Shown: positions 46,564 through 59,268 of the stretch, in pieces
Layout: the number at the start of each line of letters is the position of its first letter
Numbering within the stretch: the stretch's first letter is position 1
Assembly (NCBI GenBank): GCA_024305745.1
Contig: JAHRBS010000013.1
Coordinates: 2,170,001 to 2,234,000 of the forward strand
Source: Polyporus tsugae
Lineage: Eukaryota > Basidiomycota > Agaricomycetes > Polyporales > Polyporaceae
Length of the DNA: 64,000 nt
Direction: 5' to 3'
Notes under the pieces: model-generated
The model's database searches: none
Seen by the model: the letters and a program-made list of their open reading frames with translations, nothing else
What the model was told of the DNA's origin: nothing
Translations under genes and position numbers: made by a program

Positions 46564-49092
46564 GCGCGCAATCCTTCTCGGTGACGAGTTGTGGGACGCT
46601 CGATGATGTTCAGGGACCTGTTGTACTGTAGACCTGTGCCTGTTGGAGTTATGAGTTGGAACGTGCACCGTACACCTGACGTGCAAATATGGACATTCTC
46701 CACCAGACCCACATTCGCCCTAGCACTCGCGCCGAGAAGATGGCTACCACCCGATGGCTCCACTGAGCGGCAGTGTTGCGGCGTCGTCGTCGTCGACGAG
46801 CACTGCATTTCCCAGGTGTTGCATGACCGGGTCTAGTCTGAAATTTCTATATTTAGACGTCTATTGCCACTGAGGCTCCGAGAGGTTTCGCACGATCCAT
46901 GGAGACAGGGGCGGCCACCGGAACATCCTACCACAAACACAATATCAAATCACTCGGATATTGAATCCAGACTGAGACAGACTTGACTGCGACGTACGGA
47001 GGGCAGTCCGATGGATATTTGCGCAGTTATGCAACGCGCAAAACACGAGTATACAGACGTCGGACAAGCAAAGCCAGAAGACATGCCACTTTTGACCGAA
47101 AGAAAGCGTCAGTATCCTGAGCTAAGAATCTAAGACATCGGAGCGCACAGAACCCCGCTCACCGAGCGGAACGAGCTCTTCGGCTGCGCCTCATATATTT
47201 CGTTCGCGCTTCCCAGCTGCGGAAGCGTCTTCGCGAGGACACGTTGCGTCGAATGAACGACCGGAGGGCCCCGAAAGCTTGGCATGCTGCGCACATGGGG
47301 TAAACCGTTTTCTGGCCAGATACTGTAGAGGCCGAGCGTATACACTGTGGCACGTTACAGCCTCAACGATAAGGATAGCGAGGTGGCGGTGGGGCGCCGG
47401 TCGGGCATGGCGGGCGGGGATGTTGAACTCGAACTTGATCTTGTGCTGCCATCTTGTGCTGCCAGTACGGGACTCGCGTCTGACCGGACGTCCAGGAAAA
47501 GATGGCAACCGTTCACCAGTGGTATAACTGTCAGACTGGCCATCTATAAGGTAGGGTGGTACGAGAAACTGGGTTGTGCCTACGTGAAGGGTAGCCGGAG
47601 TCGTCCCTCACGGCTTCCTGATTTCGAGTACGTCGAATTACCGCACTCAGGTAATCTGATTAACGTTCATCGGTGTGGCGGCCCGATGGAGGCTGAGCGC
47701 TGAGCGCTGAGTTCCCAGTTGCGGGTCGTATTACTGCGGAGCGCCTTAAGTGAGGACCAATGCCGGGATTTCATGGGCTAGTCGGATAACGGATAACGAA
47801 TGGCTACATACATGAGTCAACTTGACGCCTTGTGCCATGGGCGTTGCAGGCGGCTGAAGGCGGTGTCTGGCTGGAGGGAGGGCGACAAGAAACGCTGCTT
47901 TGCTATTACCGGGAACGTCACTCAAATTGTCAACCAGATCGTACTACTCACCTTCGTAATGCAGCCTCTGCCTCTTGAGATAAGTAGCGCCACAGAAGCG
48001 GAACCTGCGCTGAGATTCACAGTGGAGTTTACGGACCTGTTAAATCCGCACTCATCGTCGCGAAACGGTAAGCATTTCGGTGATGGTTAGGAATGGAAGA
48101 GAAGATCCGGTACGGCAACACCTTGCTTCTGCACACAAACTAATCAGTGGACAAGCACGATACACCACAGTAAATAAGCACTGAGCCTACAACAACAGGT
48201 CTTGATACCCTCTTTGCCTATATCGGCTCGAATGGGACCAGCTGGTCCGATGGGCGATACTACAGGAGCGACAGTGTCGAAAAACTGCATACGTATATAC
48301 TTAGTGAGGATGTGCCACAAAGTTTATACACGATTGAAGCAACTGACCATCCGCGATGAGCAACCAGAACATCCTGTGCCTCCAGGGGTACTCTCCTTCG
48401 ATTTGCTGACCCTGACACATGTCCAGACGATACGTATGCACGCGCACTCCTGTCACAGAACCTCCGAATATTGACGACGATTAGTCTTGAGACTGATCCC
48501 GCCGTGCAAGACATACTTAGCCCCGGCGCCGAGCTCGCATGGTGCGCTCGGCAGGGAACCGCGCGGCGTCTTCTCAGACTGAGCCCGCATAGTCCTTAAC
48601 AGTGGCCAAAGGAGCGGCAGCCCTGGCCGTAGGACTCGGAGCGGTCCCTTGGGATATGGTGGGAGGAGGCAAAGAGGTGAGTCGTCGGATGATGGGACGA
48701 CGGCGTAAGTAAGTAGCTGAGTCGATTCGATCACGCCGACCCTCTTCTCAATTGCGACGCGAAGGGTCACGTGACCGCAACCTTTCAGGTTGAGGCCCTT
48801 GCAAGTGCAAGCTCCGACCTCTTCTAACTACACAAGGCCAAGTACTGGTAGCTGCCAACGGCAATCGCGACTAGGTTGGATATCACAGCAATCTACCCCA
48901 ATGTTAACATGTAAGTGCACCTGTAAACAAGACTGATAACAGCTGGCCTTAGCACATGATCGACGTCTGGCAGTCAGTACAGGACTAGTATGCTAGTATG
49001 TACTCTATCTTGAATAGGACTGATGTCCTTGTTCTCACCCCTGGTACCTAGATGTCACTTCCTCTCGAGCACCGCCATTATTGCGCCTCGTT
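46564..49092. other. Long intergenic stretch, no convincing gene
   Basis: About 2.5 kb with only short open frames. The longest, 47347-47703 on the plus strand (118 codons), has no recognised motif. No repeat pair was spotted within the window. Confidence 0.4.
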
Positions 49093-49102
49093 TATATATA
49101 AG
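49093..49102 (+). promoter_or_regulatory. TATA box of BRI3-like copy 3
   Basis: TATATATAAG lies about 140 bases upstream of the start codon at 49241, with a pyrimidine-rich leader between. Confidence 0.5.
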
Positions 49103-49240
49103 GATCCTCGCTGCCACCTGCATCCCCCTTCGCCCTCAGCTGAACTCTGCGATCATTCGTGCCTCGTGCTTCGGTCTCAGCACGCACCTTGGGCGAGTCG
49201 CTAAGCCTGCTCTATTTTCCTCGCAGTATCTTTATTTCCC

Positions 49241-49877
49241 ATGAGCAACCAGGCCACATCCATGATGAACGAGAAGGCCCAGCCTCACTCTCCGGCACCA
49301 GCCTATCCGGGCCCTCTCCCCAACGCTTCCAACCCCGCCCAGCCTCAGTCACCATACACCCCGCCGATACAGACTCAGGGCAACCCTGCCCAGCAGTACC
49401 CAGGGCAGCAGCCTCCGCCCGAACAGTACTACCCACAGCAACACCAGCAATACCCGGGAGCGCAGCCGCAGCTCTACCCCAGCCCTGGAGTTTATGCCCA
49501 GGGTCCCATCGGAGCCCAGTCTGGCTTCCAGACTGCGCCGGTCTATGTGACGGGTCCGGGGGTGCAGTATCAGCAGCAACGTATGTTGACGGACATCGCC
49601 TCTCCCTTTCCTCCGTCGGCTAAATATCTGCTCTCAACGTTTCAGTGTTTGCGATGTGCGCGAACGGCAACCATGATGTAACGACGAAGTATGGCATGGT
49701 GGGCATTCTCACCGCCGTCTTTTGCTTCCCGATTGGCCTCCTTGCACTCCTGTACGTACCCCATACATCGCGTGCTGTCTATTGCTGACCTTCCCCGACG
49801 CCGCTTTCTCGATTCCATGTTGTAGAGTGGACAAGGAGCGCCGTTGCATCCGCTGCGGAGCTCTTGTCAACATGTAG
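49241..49877 (+). CDS. BRI3-like small membrane protein, copy 3
   Basis: Third paralogue of the 9635 and 12012 genes, 37 kb away. Exons 49241-49580, 49646-49751 and 49826-49877 join in frame to 165 aa. The Pro/Gln/Tyr-rich head (about 110 residues) ends GPGVQYQQQ, almost as in copy 1, and both carry QGPIG-QSG before it. The core is LFAMCANGNHDVTTKYGMVG with helix ILTAVFCFPIGLLALL and tail VDKERRCIRCGALVNM. Here the helix Cys-Pro-Cys has become Cys-Phe-Pro-Ile, so one of the two helix cysteines, a possible acylation site, is lost. The middle exon is again 106 bases with unchanged phases. Copies 1 and 3 are the closest pair. Confidence 0.85.
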
Positions 49878-50700
49878 AGGACCTCACCCTTGATTAACTC
49901 CGAGGTGCCCACTCGGCATGGGCTTTCACCCATTCCCGCATCTCGACGGACTTATCACTACTTATCATCCTTGTTCCAAACAATCCGTCTCTTCAGGTCT
50001 GGCGAGTCTCGGTTTCGTCCTCACACTCGATGTCTTGTACAACAGTGCATGTATTAACCTCCCTGTGGATTTCTTTATGTATCACCACGAGACGTACACA
50101 TTGCACCCATGCCCACACTTCTACACCGACATATCAAGATATGCGGGAGTGCGACGTCTGCGAACCCTTATGAAAGCCGGACGATTACTGTCCTCTGTCA
50201 AATCAATATCAGGCGGCGCGCCTCAAGGTCTCATGTCTCATGCACATGCACATCACGATTGTTACCGTCACCTGAATTGACATCTGCACAAGCTGCAGAC
50301 ACGCATTTGGAAAGATCGCGAGTAATTGCTCGGCTTTAAAGGTGGCGATATTCCGACGAGACTTGGGCGGGCAGCGTGGAGCTCGAGTTGGCCTACGCGT
50401 GACACACGTTCGACACACATGCGGTGTCGATCTATCCTGACCTCGAGTTGAATATATAGCAGACGCTCGATAGATCAGGACAGAGCGCAAATCGGTGTAT
50501 TCTATATCGACTGGGAATAGGAGAGGAGATGACACTCAGGTCGTCAGTTTTCACAAGTCCGAGAATGAACCTACGGTCCCGTCAGACCAAGTGCCCGCCA
50601 CCCACCCATCCCAGCGACCACATCTCGGAATCTGAATAGATCCCACAGCCCAATCGTCAGCACCTCGCCTCATCCGTGCACTAAGAAGCGTAATCGTGAC
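49878..50700. other. Convergent 3' flanks of BRI3-like copy 3 and the first F-box gene
   Basis: No coding signal is recognised. It should contain both transcription ends. Confidence 0.45.
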
Positions 50701-52553
50701 TTACCGCTGCCGCTCCCGATGCTCCTCTACGTCCAACGCCTCAACCGTCAACCCAAAGACGTCCCATGCGCCCCAGTTCCTGCCCCGCAGCACGACCCGC
50801 TTCCCCTGCGCCTCCGCCCACGCCCGCTCCTGCCGCCGTACGGCCACAAAATGCGGCACCTCGCACTCGACGTCCTCCCAGCGGTCCGCGTTGGCCGTCC
50901 GCGCCACCTCCGCGTCCTCCTCCTCCGAGCCGTCTTCCTCCTCCTCGTCCGCCTCGCAGGCCGTGTCGACGCAGAGTAGCTCGGGGAAGAGCCCGGACAG
51001 GTAGCCGGAGACCAGGGACACGTCCGTGATCGCCGCCTGGCCGACCTGGAGCGTCTGGAGCCGGAGCCGGTAGCGATCAGCACCGAGGCTGGGCGGCAGG
51101 TTTCTGAGCTCGCGTATGAAAGTGGGGGGAGCCGTGTCGAGGGGCAGGCCCAGGACCTTGAGGGTCGTACACTTATGCACGAGAGGCACAAGGGCGGGCA
51201 GCGATACGGTGCTGCACGGTTCGCCGGGGCCACGGCGGACACCGAGGCGAAGGGTGGTTATGTTTGGCCATGAGTCGCAGTTGAGCAGGAACTGGTCGTC
51301 GATCGCGATCGGGCATGCCTGCAGATCCAGCGTGATGAGCTCCTTGGCTGGGAGAAGCGGCCGCAGGGTGTCCGAGGTCAGAACGTCTTGCGGAGGATCC
51401 GCATGCGCGCAAGGCAGACCCAGTTTGAGGTGCCGTAGCTCGTGATGGCAGGCGGCGAGCTGGGTGAGAGTCTTCTTGACCAACGACCGACTGGCAGGAG
51501 AACGTATCTCGAGACGGACCGCCTGCAGCGAAAACGACCTGATGCTGCACACCAAGTTATAAGCCAGCGTCATGCTATCCGTGTTGAGGGTGAGCATCCG
51601 GAGATTTTCAAACGACAAGTACGGCCGCTCCGGGAGGCTAGCGCATCCTGTGTCCCCGACGAGACAGTCGATGACCAGTACCCGCAGGTTGGGCAGCTGG
51701 GAGAGCGCACCCAGTATAGGCATGTCAACAGATGGCTTCTTGAGCACGAACAGCATGAGGGAGCGGAGATTGGGCAGCGTGTCAGCGAGCTCGCGTCTCA
51801 ACTCCTTTGACCGGATCGAGCAATCGAGGGTAAGCTGGGTGAGGTTGGGACAACCGCGACCTAACTTCTGGAAGAGCTGTATGGTGGCCTGTTTAGTGGC
51901 AGCTTTGGTAGCTTGGTCGTGGGTCGTGTGGGTGGCGAAGCAGAGTTTCTTTAACTTCGGGGAGAGGAGGGCGCGTACCGGACCGACGGTATGCTTGGTG
52001 AGGGCGAGGGACAAGTCTTGGATTTGGGGGAGCAGGTGCGCTGAAGGCCGGAAGGACTCTAGTGTAGAAAGGACTTCTGGATGTGTCCTGATCTTCTCCG
52101 TGCGAGGGAAGTGTGCGATGAGGTCGTTGGATAGGCATTTGACCCGCCGAGCATAGGTGATGAAGCGCATGTAATCGGCGGGGACTGGTGGACGCACGAA
52201 TTTCTAGTGGAGGAGTGAATCACAATCGGTGCGTCTAGAGGTCCAAACGATGGAATGTAGATACTCACAACCACATGCTTCTCCAGTCTACGGACGCTGG
52301 AAGGAAGTTCCTCCAAGGTCCACAAGTTGCTGGGCATAGAGCACACGAGAGGAACGAGGTTTGGAATCTGTTCCCACAAGCGATCCAGCGCCGGTGTAGA
52401 AAGGGACTTGCATGTCGCGGTGAGCGATAATAGGCCACGTCGATCGTCCGAACGGCCTCGGTGGCAGCATGTCTCCTCCAGCGGATTGAGGAAGGAGACG
52501 ATATAGGCGATGAGGTTGGGCGGTAGTGCCTGAAAGTGACTTTTCATAGTCAT
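50701..52553 (-). CDS. F-box/LRR-like protein 1
   Basis: Likely substrate receptor of an SCF ubiquitin ligase; target unknown. Two exons, 52553-52269 and 52203-50701, join in frame to 595 aa. The first exon holds the F-box-like part: FQALPPNLIAYIVSFLNPLE, LLSLTATCKSLSTPALDRLW. The second opens RPPVPADYMRFITYARRVKC, then carries irregular leucine-rich repeats (LTQLTLDCSIRSKELRRELA, LPNLRSLMLFV, LRMLTLNTDSM, ITTLRLGV). An acidic stretch EADEEEEDGSEEEDAEV lies near the C-terminus. It is the most diverged of four similar minus-strand genes. The stop TAA overlaps a GTAAGT-like donor, so a further exon cannot be excluded. A second in-frame ATG at 52547 may be used. Confidence 0.8.
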
Positions 52554-53082
52554 CCGAGCAGAACGTAGTGCAGGCTGGACGATGATTGCCTGGAAAACAG
52601 CAGCGGGAAGGCGATGGACTGGTCGAAAGACGTGGAGACGCGTCCCCATTCACCCGTGTCGCGACGGTCACATGGTCACCATTGTAAGCGCCTTTTGGCC
52701 CGGTGTTTCGCGACCTCCGACGGAACCGTTTGTCGCTTGAAACTGCACTGGAAACTGTCCCCGTTCTTGTATATATATGTACATTCACACCGGTCCACGT
52801 TCAATATTGGTAAGAATACATAGCTGAATGGTCTTGTAAGTTGTACGGTGACCCTCTGGACTCTGAATCGGAGGGTATTCCGGTCTTGTCGCGCATTGGT
52901 AATGAGCTCTAGGTATCGGAGAGTTCGGTTCTAGCATAGGTCAGACCTATATTCAAGTTCCAGAATAGTTCCCAACTGTACACTGCAGCGATCAGACCAG
53001 TCAGCTCATGGTGCTGCCCCACGGACTCAGCACAAAACACCCACAACAACAAGACGCAATCCGATCCCCCCTGCCAGTGCTT
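52554..53082. other. Spacer between F-box genes 1 and 2
   Basis: Upstream region of F-box gene 1 and 3' flank of gene 2. A TATATATA stretch at about 52770 lies upstream of gene 1 (its template strand) and may be its TATA box. Confidence 0.4.
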
Positions 53083-55112
53083 TCAAACAGGCGTCGCCGC
53101 GCCAACGTTCGTAGCGCGGCGCGCCTTCCGCTCATGTTCCCGGGCATGCGCGATCTCCGGCAGGATGTTGTCGACCACCCGATACCAAGCCATCCTGCAC
53201 TCCGCCTCCGCGATGATCTCCCGCGTCTCCTCCTCCGAAAAATCCAAGCCGTCTTCCCCGGCGTCCAGCACCTCCGCCGGCCGCCATTCGCCACGTATGT
53301 TCTTCAAATTCGGAAAGAAGCACGACAGGAAGCCCGCAACGGCGGCGGGGTTGCCTATGGGCGACCGGCCCAACCTGAGCACCTCCAGGGAACTCTGGGT
53401 CTTGGACAGAGGTTTCTGCTGGAAGTGCGCCGGGATGACCGCCGCTGGGTTCGGGAGCATGGAGAAGCTGCGCGTGGAACAGAACCGGTCAGCGAACGAT
53501 GTACAGGTGTCGAGATATAGGATATAGAGCGTACTCCACATTGACCGCAGGGCCGTGCAAGAGCAACGAGCCGTACGGTCCGCTGAGGTCAACGGGTGCC
53601 TCCATGGGGACCGCGGGGTCGATCGTGAGGGCCAGTATCGTGAGGCGGGGGCACCCGTGCGCGAGCGGGATGAGGCCTTCCAGGGTGACCTTTGACATTT
53701 TTGCAGTCGGGGACGGACCCAATACAAGTACGATGATGTTCGGCCATGCGGCGGCAGCCTTCTCCATCGTGGCATTGTTGATGTCGAACTCGCACTTGAC
53801 GTGAAGGTGGAGGCACCCAAGCTGCCTCAGTGCGAAGAATGGGCGGAGATGGTCCTCGGTCAGCACATGAGGCCCGGGCGATTGAGGGTCAACGTGGCAC
53901 TCCAAGGAGATGACTGTGATGTGCTCGGCGTCCTCGTGCTCCGCAACGTCGTCCAAGAAGTTGGTGATGAAATGGAATGGGACCGGGGCCTCCAAGATCT
54001 TGAGAGAGACGATCTTGAGGCGTGATTGTGCGGGTTGCGTGAGGTGTACGAAAAGGGTGAGCAGGAATAGGTCACGCGAGTGAGCCAGATGGACCTCTTG
54101 CAGAGTGGGGAAACATGTCTTGCCTGGCTTGAGGAGTAATACGAGCTCATTAGCAGTGATGTTGTCATCAAGCTTCGCTGAGAGGACCACCACGAAGGGC
54201 AGCGCTGCGAGGTGCCGGAGAGCATTCAGGTTGATAGGCATACGGCCAATCTGAATAGCGCGCAGGCACTCGGAAGTTGTGGTCACGACGCTGGACAGTA
54301 TGGGGGCAAGGGTGGATACCAACGGTTGATCGTCGGCGTTCAGATTCAGAGTGCACAGGTTGGGGGCGACAGCATGCAATCCTGTCAGCAACTGCTTCCA
54401 GTGGTCCTCGTCCACCTTGGGAACTGTGGGATCCACGTAAGGACACCAAGTGGAGACGTCTCGGACGTTGGGGCCGAAGAGGACGGAGAAGGAGCGATAG
54501 AATTCGGCATAGTGCCGCAGGTCTGGGGAAGAGCGGAGGACACGGAGGTTCGGAAGGACCCATCCGTACGGACGTGACCCGAAAGCGTTCAATATGTTGG
54601 GCGAGAATGTAATGGATCGCGTGTGAGGGGGGAAATGTGTGCAAGCGGCTGGTAGGAGTATGCGTTTTACGCGAGGAGCGTAATGGTTGAACCGAACGAG
54701 GTCTGCATCCACCAATGGTCGCTCCACCGTTAATGCCTGATAGAGCAGTTGAGCCTAGCATCTCACAGAACAACGTGTTTGTCGCACGTACCAGTCCAAG
54801 CGGACCTGTTGGACGGGCCCCCACTGGTTTGGCACAGCTCCAGATATCCCGCGGCAGCGTGTAGACAAGGATTCCAAAAGCGGGGATGGTGTCCCAGAGG
54901 GCATCTGCGGCATGTTCGTGGAGAACGCGAGACGTCCTTGCAAGTGAGAGGACAGTATGCAGCCCGACATAATGATCATCGGGTTCGGTCGGGGAGCGTA
55001 CTTGGGTGAACGTACTGGGCGCCGTCGTACCGACGAGTGTATCGCATGTTCTGCGTAGCGCCTCCGGGGGTAGTCCTTGCAAGGTTGGAACCTTTCGGAA
55101 CTGCTGCGCCAT
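53083..55112 (-). CDS. F-box/LRR-like protein 2
   Basis: Probable SCF substrate receptor. Exons 55112-54792, 54736-53535 and 53467-53083 join in frame to 635 aa. The first exon reads LQGLPPEALRRTCDTLVGTT, LSLARTSRVLHEHAADALWD and TIPAFGILVYTLPRDIW. The second opens RPLVDADLVRFNHYAPRVKR, 22 residues nearly identical to protein 4. LRR-like segments follow (LCTLNLNADDQPLVSTL, LTILALTIDPAVP). The third exon carries LSCFFPNLKNIRGEW and the acidic DGLDFSEEETREIIAEAE, then YRVVDNILPEIAHAREHERK. The start chosen is the first ATG in frame that leads directly into the conserved LPPE block; an upstream ATG at 55226 is possible. Confidence 0.84.
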
Positions 55113-56218
55113 ACCGTACGCAGGAAATACGAAGGAAAGCGACGGGCTTGGACGACGAGTCGAAGGAAGTGAAATGGAGAGTTGACTGAGATTGAGATTA
55201 CTTGGACGTACTCTAATAGCATGCAAGCGCTTACGAACAATTACACAGTCTCAAGTTTCACAAGGGCAAACTTCAAAGTCAGCGAAAGCTTGACCGATAC
55301 CTGCCGTTGTATATTGGGAGATAGTGGGTCTATGGGAGCCTGGATGATAGTTTAAACGTTTAGATGGCAGCAGACTCTGTTGGTGGCACGGGGACGCACC
55401 AGACACCAACCCCGACGCCAAGTACCACAATAAACCCCAGCAGCATGGTTGACCATATCCTACGCCTCATGAAGTGTGGGTTTTGCGTTTGACGGGATCG
55501 TCCTAACCACGTCGTGCACGATACCGCTCCTGGCGAACGAACTTACGCGAAGCTTCAGAGGAGCCGATTCACCAGCCACCAGCACCGTGTTGACATCCTG
55601 TCCACGCTGACAGTTCTCCTCCCATCAAACAAGAATTCGCGCCGGGATACTGAGCCGAGGGTATGGTCGGGAGGCTGTCGGTAATCCAGCCGGTTACGAG
55701 CGGTGCGTTCGTAATCGTTTCCCCTGCCCAGACATTTGTGCCCCGACGCAGTCCTTTGTCGACATCTCCTCGAAGCTTCCGGTAATGTGGCGACGGAAGC
55801 GAAGAACGACGAGCAGCGTGCACGCTAGTGTATTTGAGTATTGGCAAGCGCAGGTGAAGGGGAGACGGGTGGGGACCAGTGCTGTGGCTGCCGGCGTGGG
55901 CTGACTGCTACGCGAGCATCCGGACCGGGCTGACGGCATGTCGTCCCTGAGTGGATTTACTGGATTGCACTCAACGACGAGCACTCCTCTCCGTCCTCGA
56001 CCGTTGCATGCAGTCTTGGTGAGCACTCTTCGTTTCCAGTCTCTTACCGCCCCTCATGTTGATGTATTATTAATACTCCCTGTCCCAGACGACTGCAATT
56101 AGCCCCTTCTCTCGTCGCCATTCAACGCTAGAACGTCCCAGTCTTCCCTTACGGGGTTCGGCATTACCAACGTGTCCCGGCTATTGCGCGATATTGACTC
56201 ACCTGTCGATGGATAAAG
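55113..56218. other. Divergent intergenic region between F-box gene 2 and the MFS transporter
   Basis: About 1.1 kb with no recognised gene. An out-of-frame ATG at 56209, ten bases before the transporter start, opens a short upstream frame (MDKDVSYQSTRIRSL) overlapping its beginning; it might reduce translation. Confidence 0.4.
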
Positions 56219-58929
56219 ATGTCAGCTATCAATCCACGCGCATCCGGTCTCTGGGCCTCTTCTCGCATGAGCTACATCTCCGTCGCGGACTCGTACGACG
56301 ATGACGCCGGCTCCGACGTCGACCTCGAGGCCATGGGCTTCGACGTCCCCGATGATGACGGGAGGACGCCGCTGGACAGGACCATCGACCGCATAGGCAT
56401 GGGTGAGTAACCTCTTTTCTTACAAGCTGAAGAAAGCGCAGCGTCTTATAGACATGGCGCATTCAGGGAGCTACCAGTGGACGCTCCTCTGTCTCTGTGG
56501 GTTCGGTAAGTGTCTATGTCCCCTGCGTGCCTTATCTGTATGCTTACTCATGGCCCCAGGCTGGTTGGCGGATAACGTACGTGGGCTCGGTTGCTGGGAA
56601 CGGCGTATTTGACCAGTTGAGTAGATGTGGATCCAAGCAGTAGCGGTTATCCTCCCTCGCGTGCAACAGCACTTCGCAGGTACGTTGTCCATTCTTTGTC
56701 TGAGCCTTGGCTAGAAGCATGCGTGCCCCTCCATCATCCCAACCAAATAATCAAGCTCGTTCTCCCTGCCTACCGAGTCCCTATCCTCATTACCTTACTC
56801 GCCCCCGCCTCTGGTCAGTTCAGTTTTGTGCCTAATCTTTACTTGATTTTTTCCAGTGCAGGATAGATACATCGGTCTGCTATCGTCTTCCATGTTCGCA
56901 GGGATGATGTTCGGTGCCGTTGGATGGGGTGCATGTGAGTGACTGCTCCATCCCTCGCAGGTCTTTTGCTGACATTGCATTTTGTTCTTCTCAGGTAGCG
57001 ACCTCATGGGCCGGACAACGGCATTCAATGCCACGCTCTTTTTGACATCTTTGTTTGGCATCTTCGCATCCGTCGCCAATACGTTTGCGTGGTTATGTAT
57101 TGCCCTCTTCTTTCTCGGCAGCGCCGTTGGGGTATGTCAGTCCTTTGCTGAGTTGACTCCATCGGTACTCATAGGACACTGCACAAGGGTTCGATGCCGA
57201 CCGATGGAACGCTCCTTTTGGAGCATATGCCCAACGGGAAGCAGTACTTGGTCACCGCCCTCTCCGTCTTCTTCTCTTTCGGTGCAGTCTTGTCGGCGGT
57301 CATCGGTCTCCTCGTCATTCCTGGACACTCATGTCCGCCCTCCCCGGCACCTTGTGACGCTGCCACTCAGAACACGGGCTGGAAGTACCTCCTCATTAGC
57401 CTCGGACTCATCGTGAGTAGCATTGTCACTACATCAATTATGTTACAGATTGACTGACGGACCTACAGACCTTGTCCATGTTCCTGGCCCGTATGGTCTT
57501 CTTCCGTCTGCACGAGTCCCCTAGATACCTCGTGCACGCAGGTCGTCCACTAGAAGCGATAGAGTCCCTGCAAATGATCTCCAAGTTCAACGGCTCGGAA
57601 CTCTTCCTAGACCCAGAAGACGTAGACGACAACGTTCTGGCGTCAGCATCAGTCACTCAGACTAGCCTACCCAACACCCGCGCGGACGAGGAGGCGCAGA
57701 AGACCCCGTCCCCGCCTGAGCAGAGCAGCGAGGCGCTCCGCTCCGCGCCACCAGACGCTGCTCATTACAGCTCCGTAGGCCAGCCGGACGTGTCCCTCCA
57801 GACACACCAGTTCGGCACGCCCCTCAACGTGACCAACTCGACCTTCCGCTCTGCAGACCGTCCGCCGTCCGCCCCTCCCGCCGACGAGGCCGCGGAACCT
57901 GTTGAGGTACCGAGGCCGGCCCGATCGATTCGTCGGGCGCCGAGTGCGCACCGGCAGTCGCGCAGAATGTCGACCGCGTCGGAGTACATCGAGAGCAAGA
58001 GCGGCCCGCTGTGCAGGGCCCTTCCTAGGTGGATGCGTCGCTCGGCACTGGCGTGGATAGACCGCGTCGCGATGGTGCTGTCTCCAGAGTGGATGCGAAC
58101 GACGCTGCTTGTATGGGCGGCGTGGTGCGGGATGTCGTTGGGTAAGCACTACGTTCGCTGTCGAACTTTGTCGGGTCGTTTTGACATGCGTGTTTACAGC
58201 ATACACGATGTTCAATGTGTACTTGCCGAAGCTGCTTGAGACGCGCTCGCCGTCGAGCGATCCCAATGCGGCGCCAAAGTCTCTTGAGGACAGCCTTTGG
58301 GATGTGGTCATCTATTCCCTCGGAGGGTGTCCAGGGGCTATCGTAAGTCTCTTGCACACCGACGGTCATCGCATCTAGTTCGCTCACGGAATCACAACCT
58401 TGCAGCTCGGCGCGTGGCTTATCGATTCCCCACTGGGACGACGGTGGTCCCTCGCGGGGAGCACCTTCCTCACCGCGTTGTTCTGCTGGATGTTCGCGAT
58501 CGTCGAACACCCGTGGTTGGTGCGCGCGAGCACGGTCGGGATCAGCCTTAGTGCCACAGTACGTCCTTTTGCGGTCGATATCCTGTTACGTCCAAGTTGA
58601 TAACCCTTCCCCCAGGCGATGTATGCCGTATTGTACGGGTGGACCCCGGAAATCTTCGGGACGAAGGTCCGCGGGACCGCATGTGGTATCGCCTCCGCCC
58701 TATCTCGAGTGTGCGTCATTGAACCCCTTCGTGCATCTTTCGAGGGCACTCACAGTGTATTTGCAGCGGTGGCATGATCGCGCCCATCCTGGGCGGGTCC
58801 TTGCTTGTCATCGACCACACCGTCCCCGTCTACACGAGCATCGTCATCTTCATCATCTCCGGCATATGCGTGCTCCTCATCGAAGAGCGCGAGGTCCAGC
58901 GCCACGGCCCGCGCGTCATCGCCCATTGA
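56219..58929 (+). CDS. MFS transporter, SV2/SVOP-like
   Basis: Twelve-helix secondary transporter of the sugar-porter/synaptic-vesicle-like branch; substrate unknown. About twelve exons give an acidic head (DDDGRTPLDRTIDRIGMGSY), then QWTLLCLCGFGWLADNMWIQ and QDRYIGLLSSSMFAGMMFGA. The loop motif is GWGACSDLMGRTTAFNATLF, the usual G-x3-D-x2-GR. PTDGTLLLEHMPNGKQY and RLHESPRYLVHAGRPLEAIE (the PESPRYL-type loop) follow. A long Pro/Ser-rich central loop of roughly 150 residues separates the halves. The second half has AYTMFNVYLPKLLETR, LGAWLIDSPLGRRWSLAGST, TPEIFGTKVRGTACGIASAL and GGMIAPILGGSLLV. One acceptor appears to be AAG (before GSMPTDG). It is the only plus-strand gene inside the F-box cluster. 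Confidence 0.9.
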
Positions 58930-59268
58930 CAACTGCTTCATGTATCAGATAGGTCTTAGAGTCTCGCGAACCGGAACAGAGCGGTCTGGTTTCTTGTATT
59001 ATTATTGTACCCGCCGGCTGGACGTGGTTGAATAGATTATGCGCTACAAGATGAGGATATTAACCACTATACCCTCAACCGAGCGTGGAGTGTGCTTCAT
59101 GTCTCCTGGCGCTGCAAGTCGCAGATGCTAGTACGTTGTTGAGCCCGATTCTAGTGACAAGCTTTAAGATTAGAGAATATTCTATGGTACTCTAGTCACT
59201 AATCATGCGCGGGGCGCAAGCAAGAACATGATATGAGGTGACAATCGATATGTACGCTTTTAATGTTG
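58930..59268. other. Convergent 3' flanks of the transporter and F-box gene 3
   Basis: AT-rich, no coding signal. Confidence 0.5.

Noticed and set aside
50696..51029. Plus-strand frames rich in Pro, Arg and Ser opposite F-box gene 1
   Set aside because: Antisense shadow of the acidic C-terminal exon.
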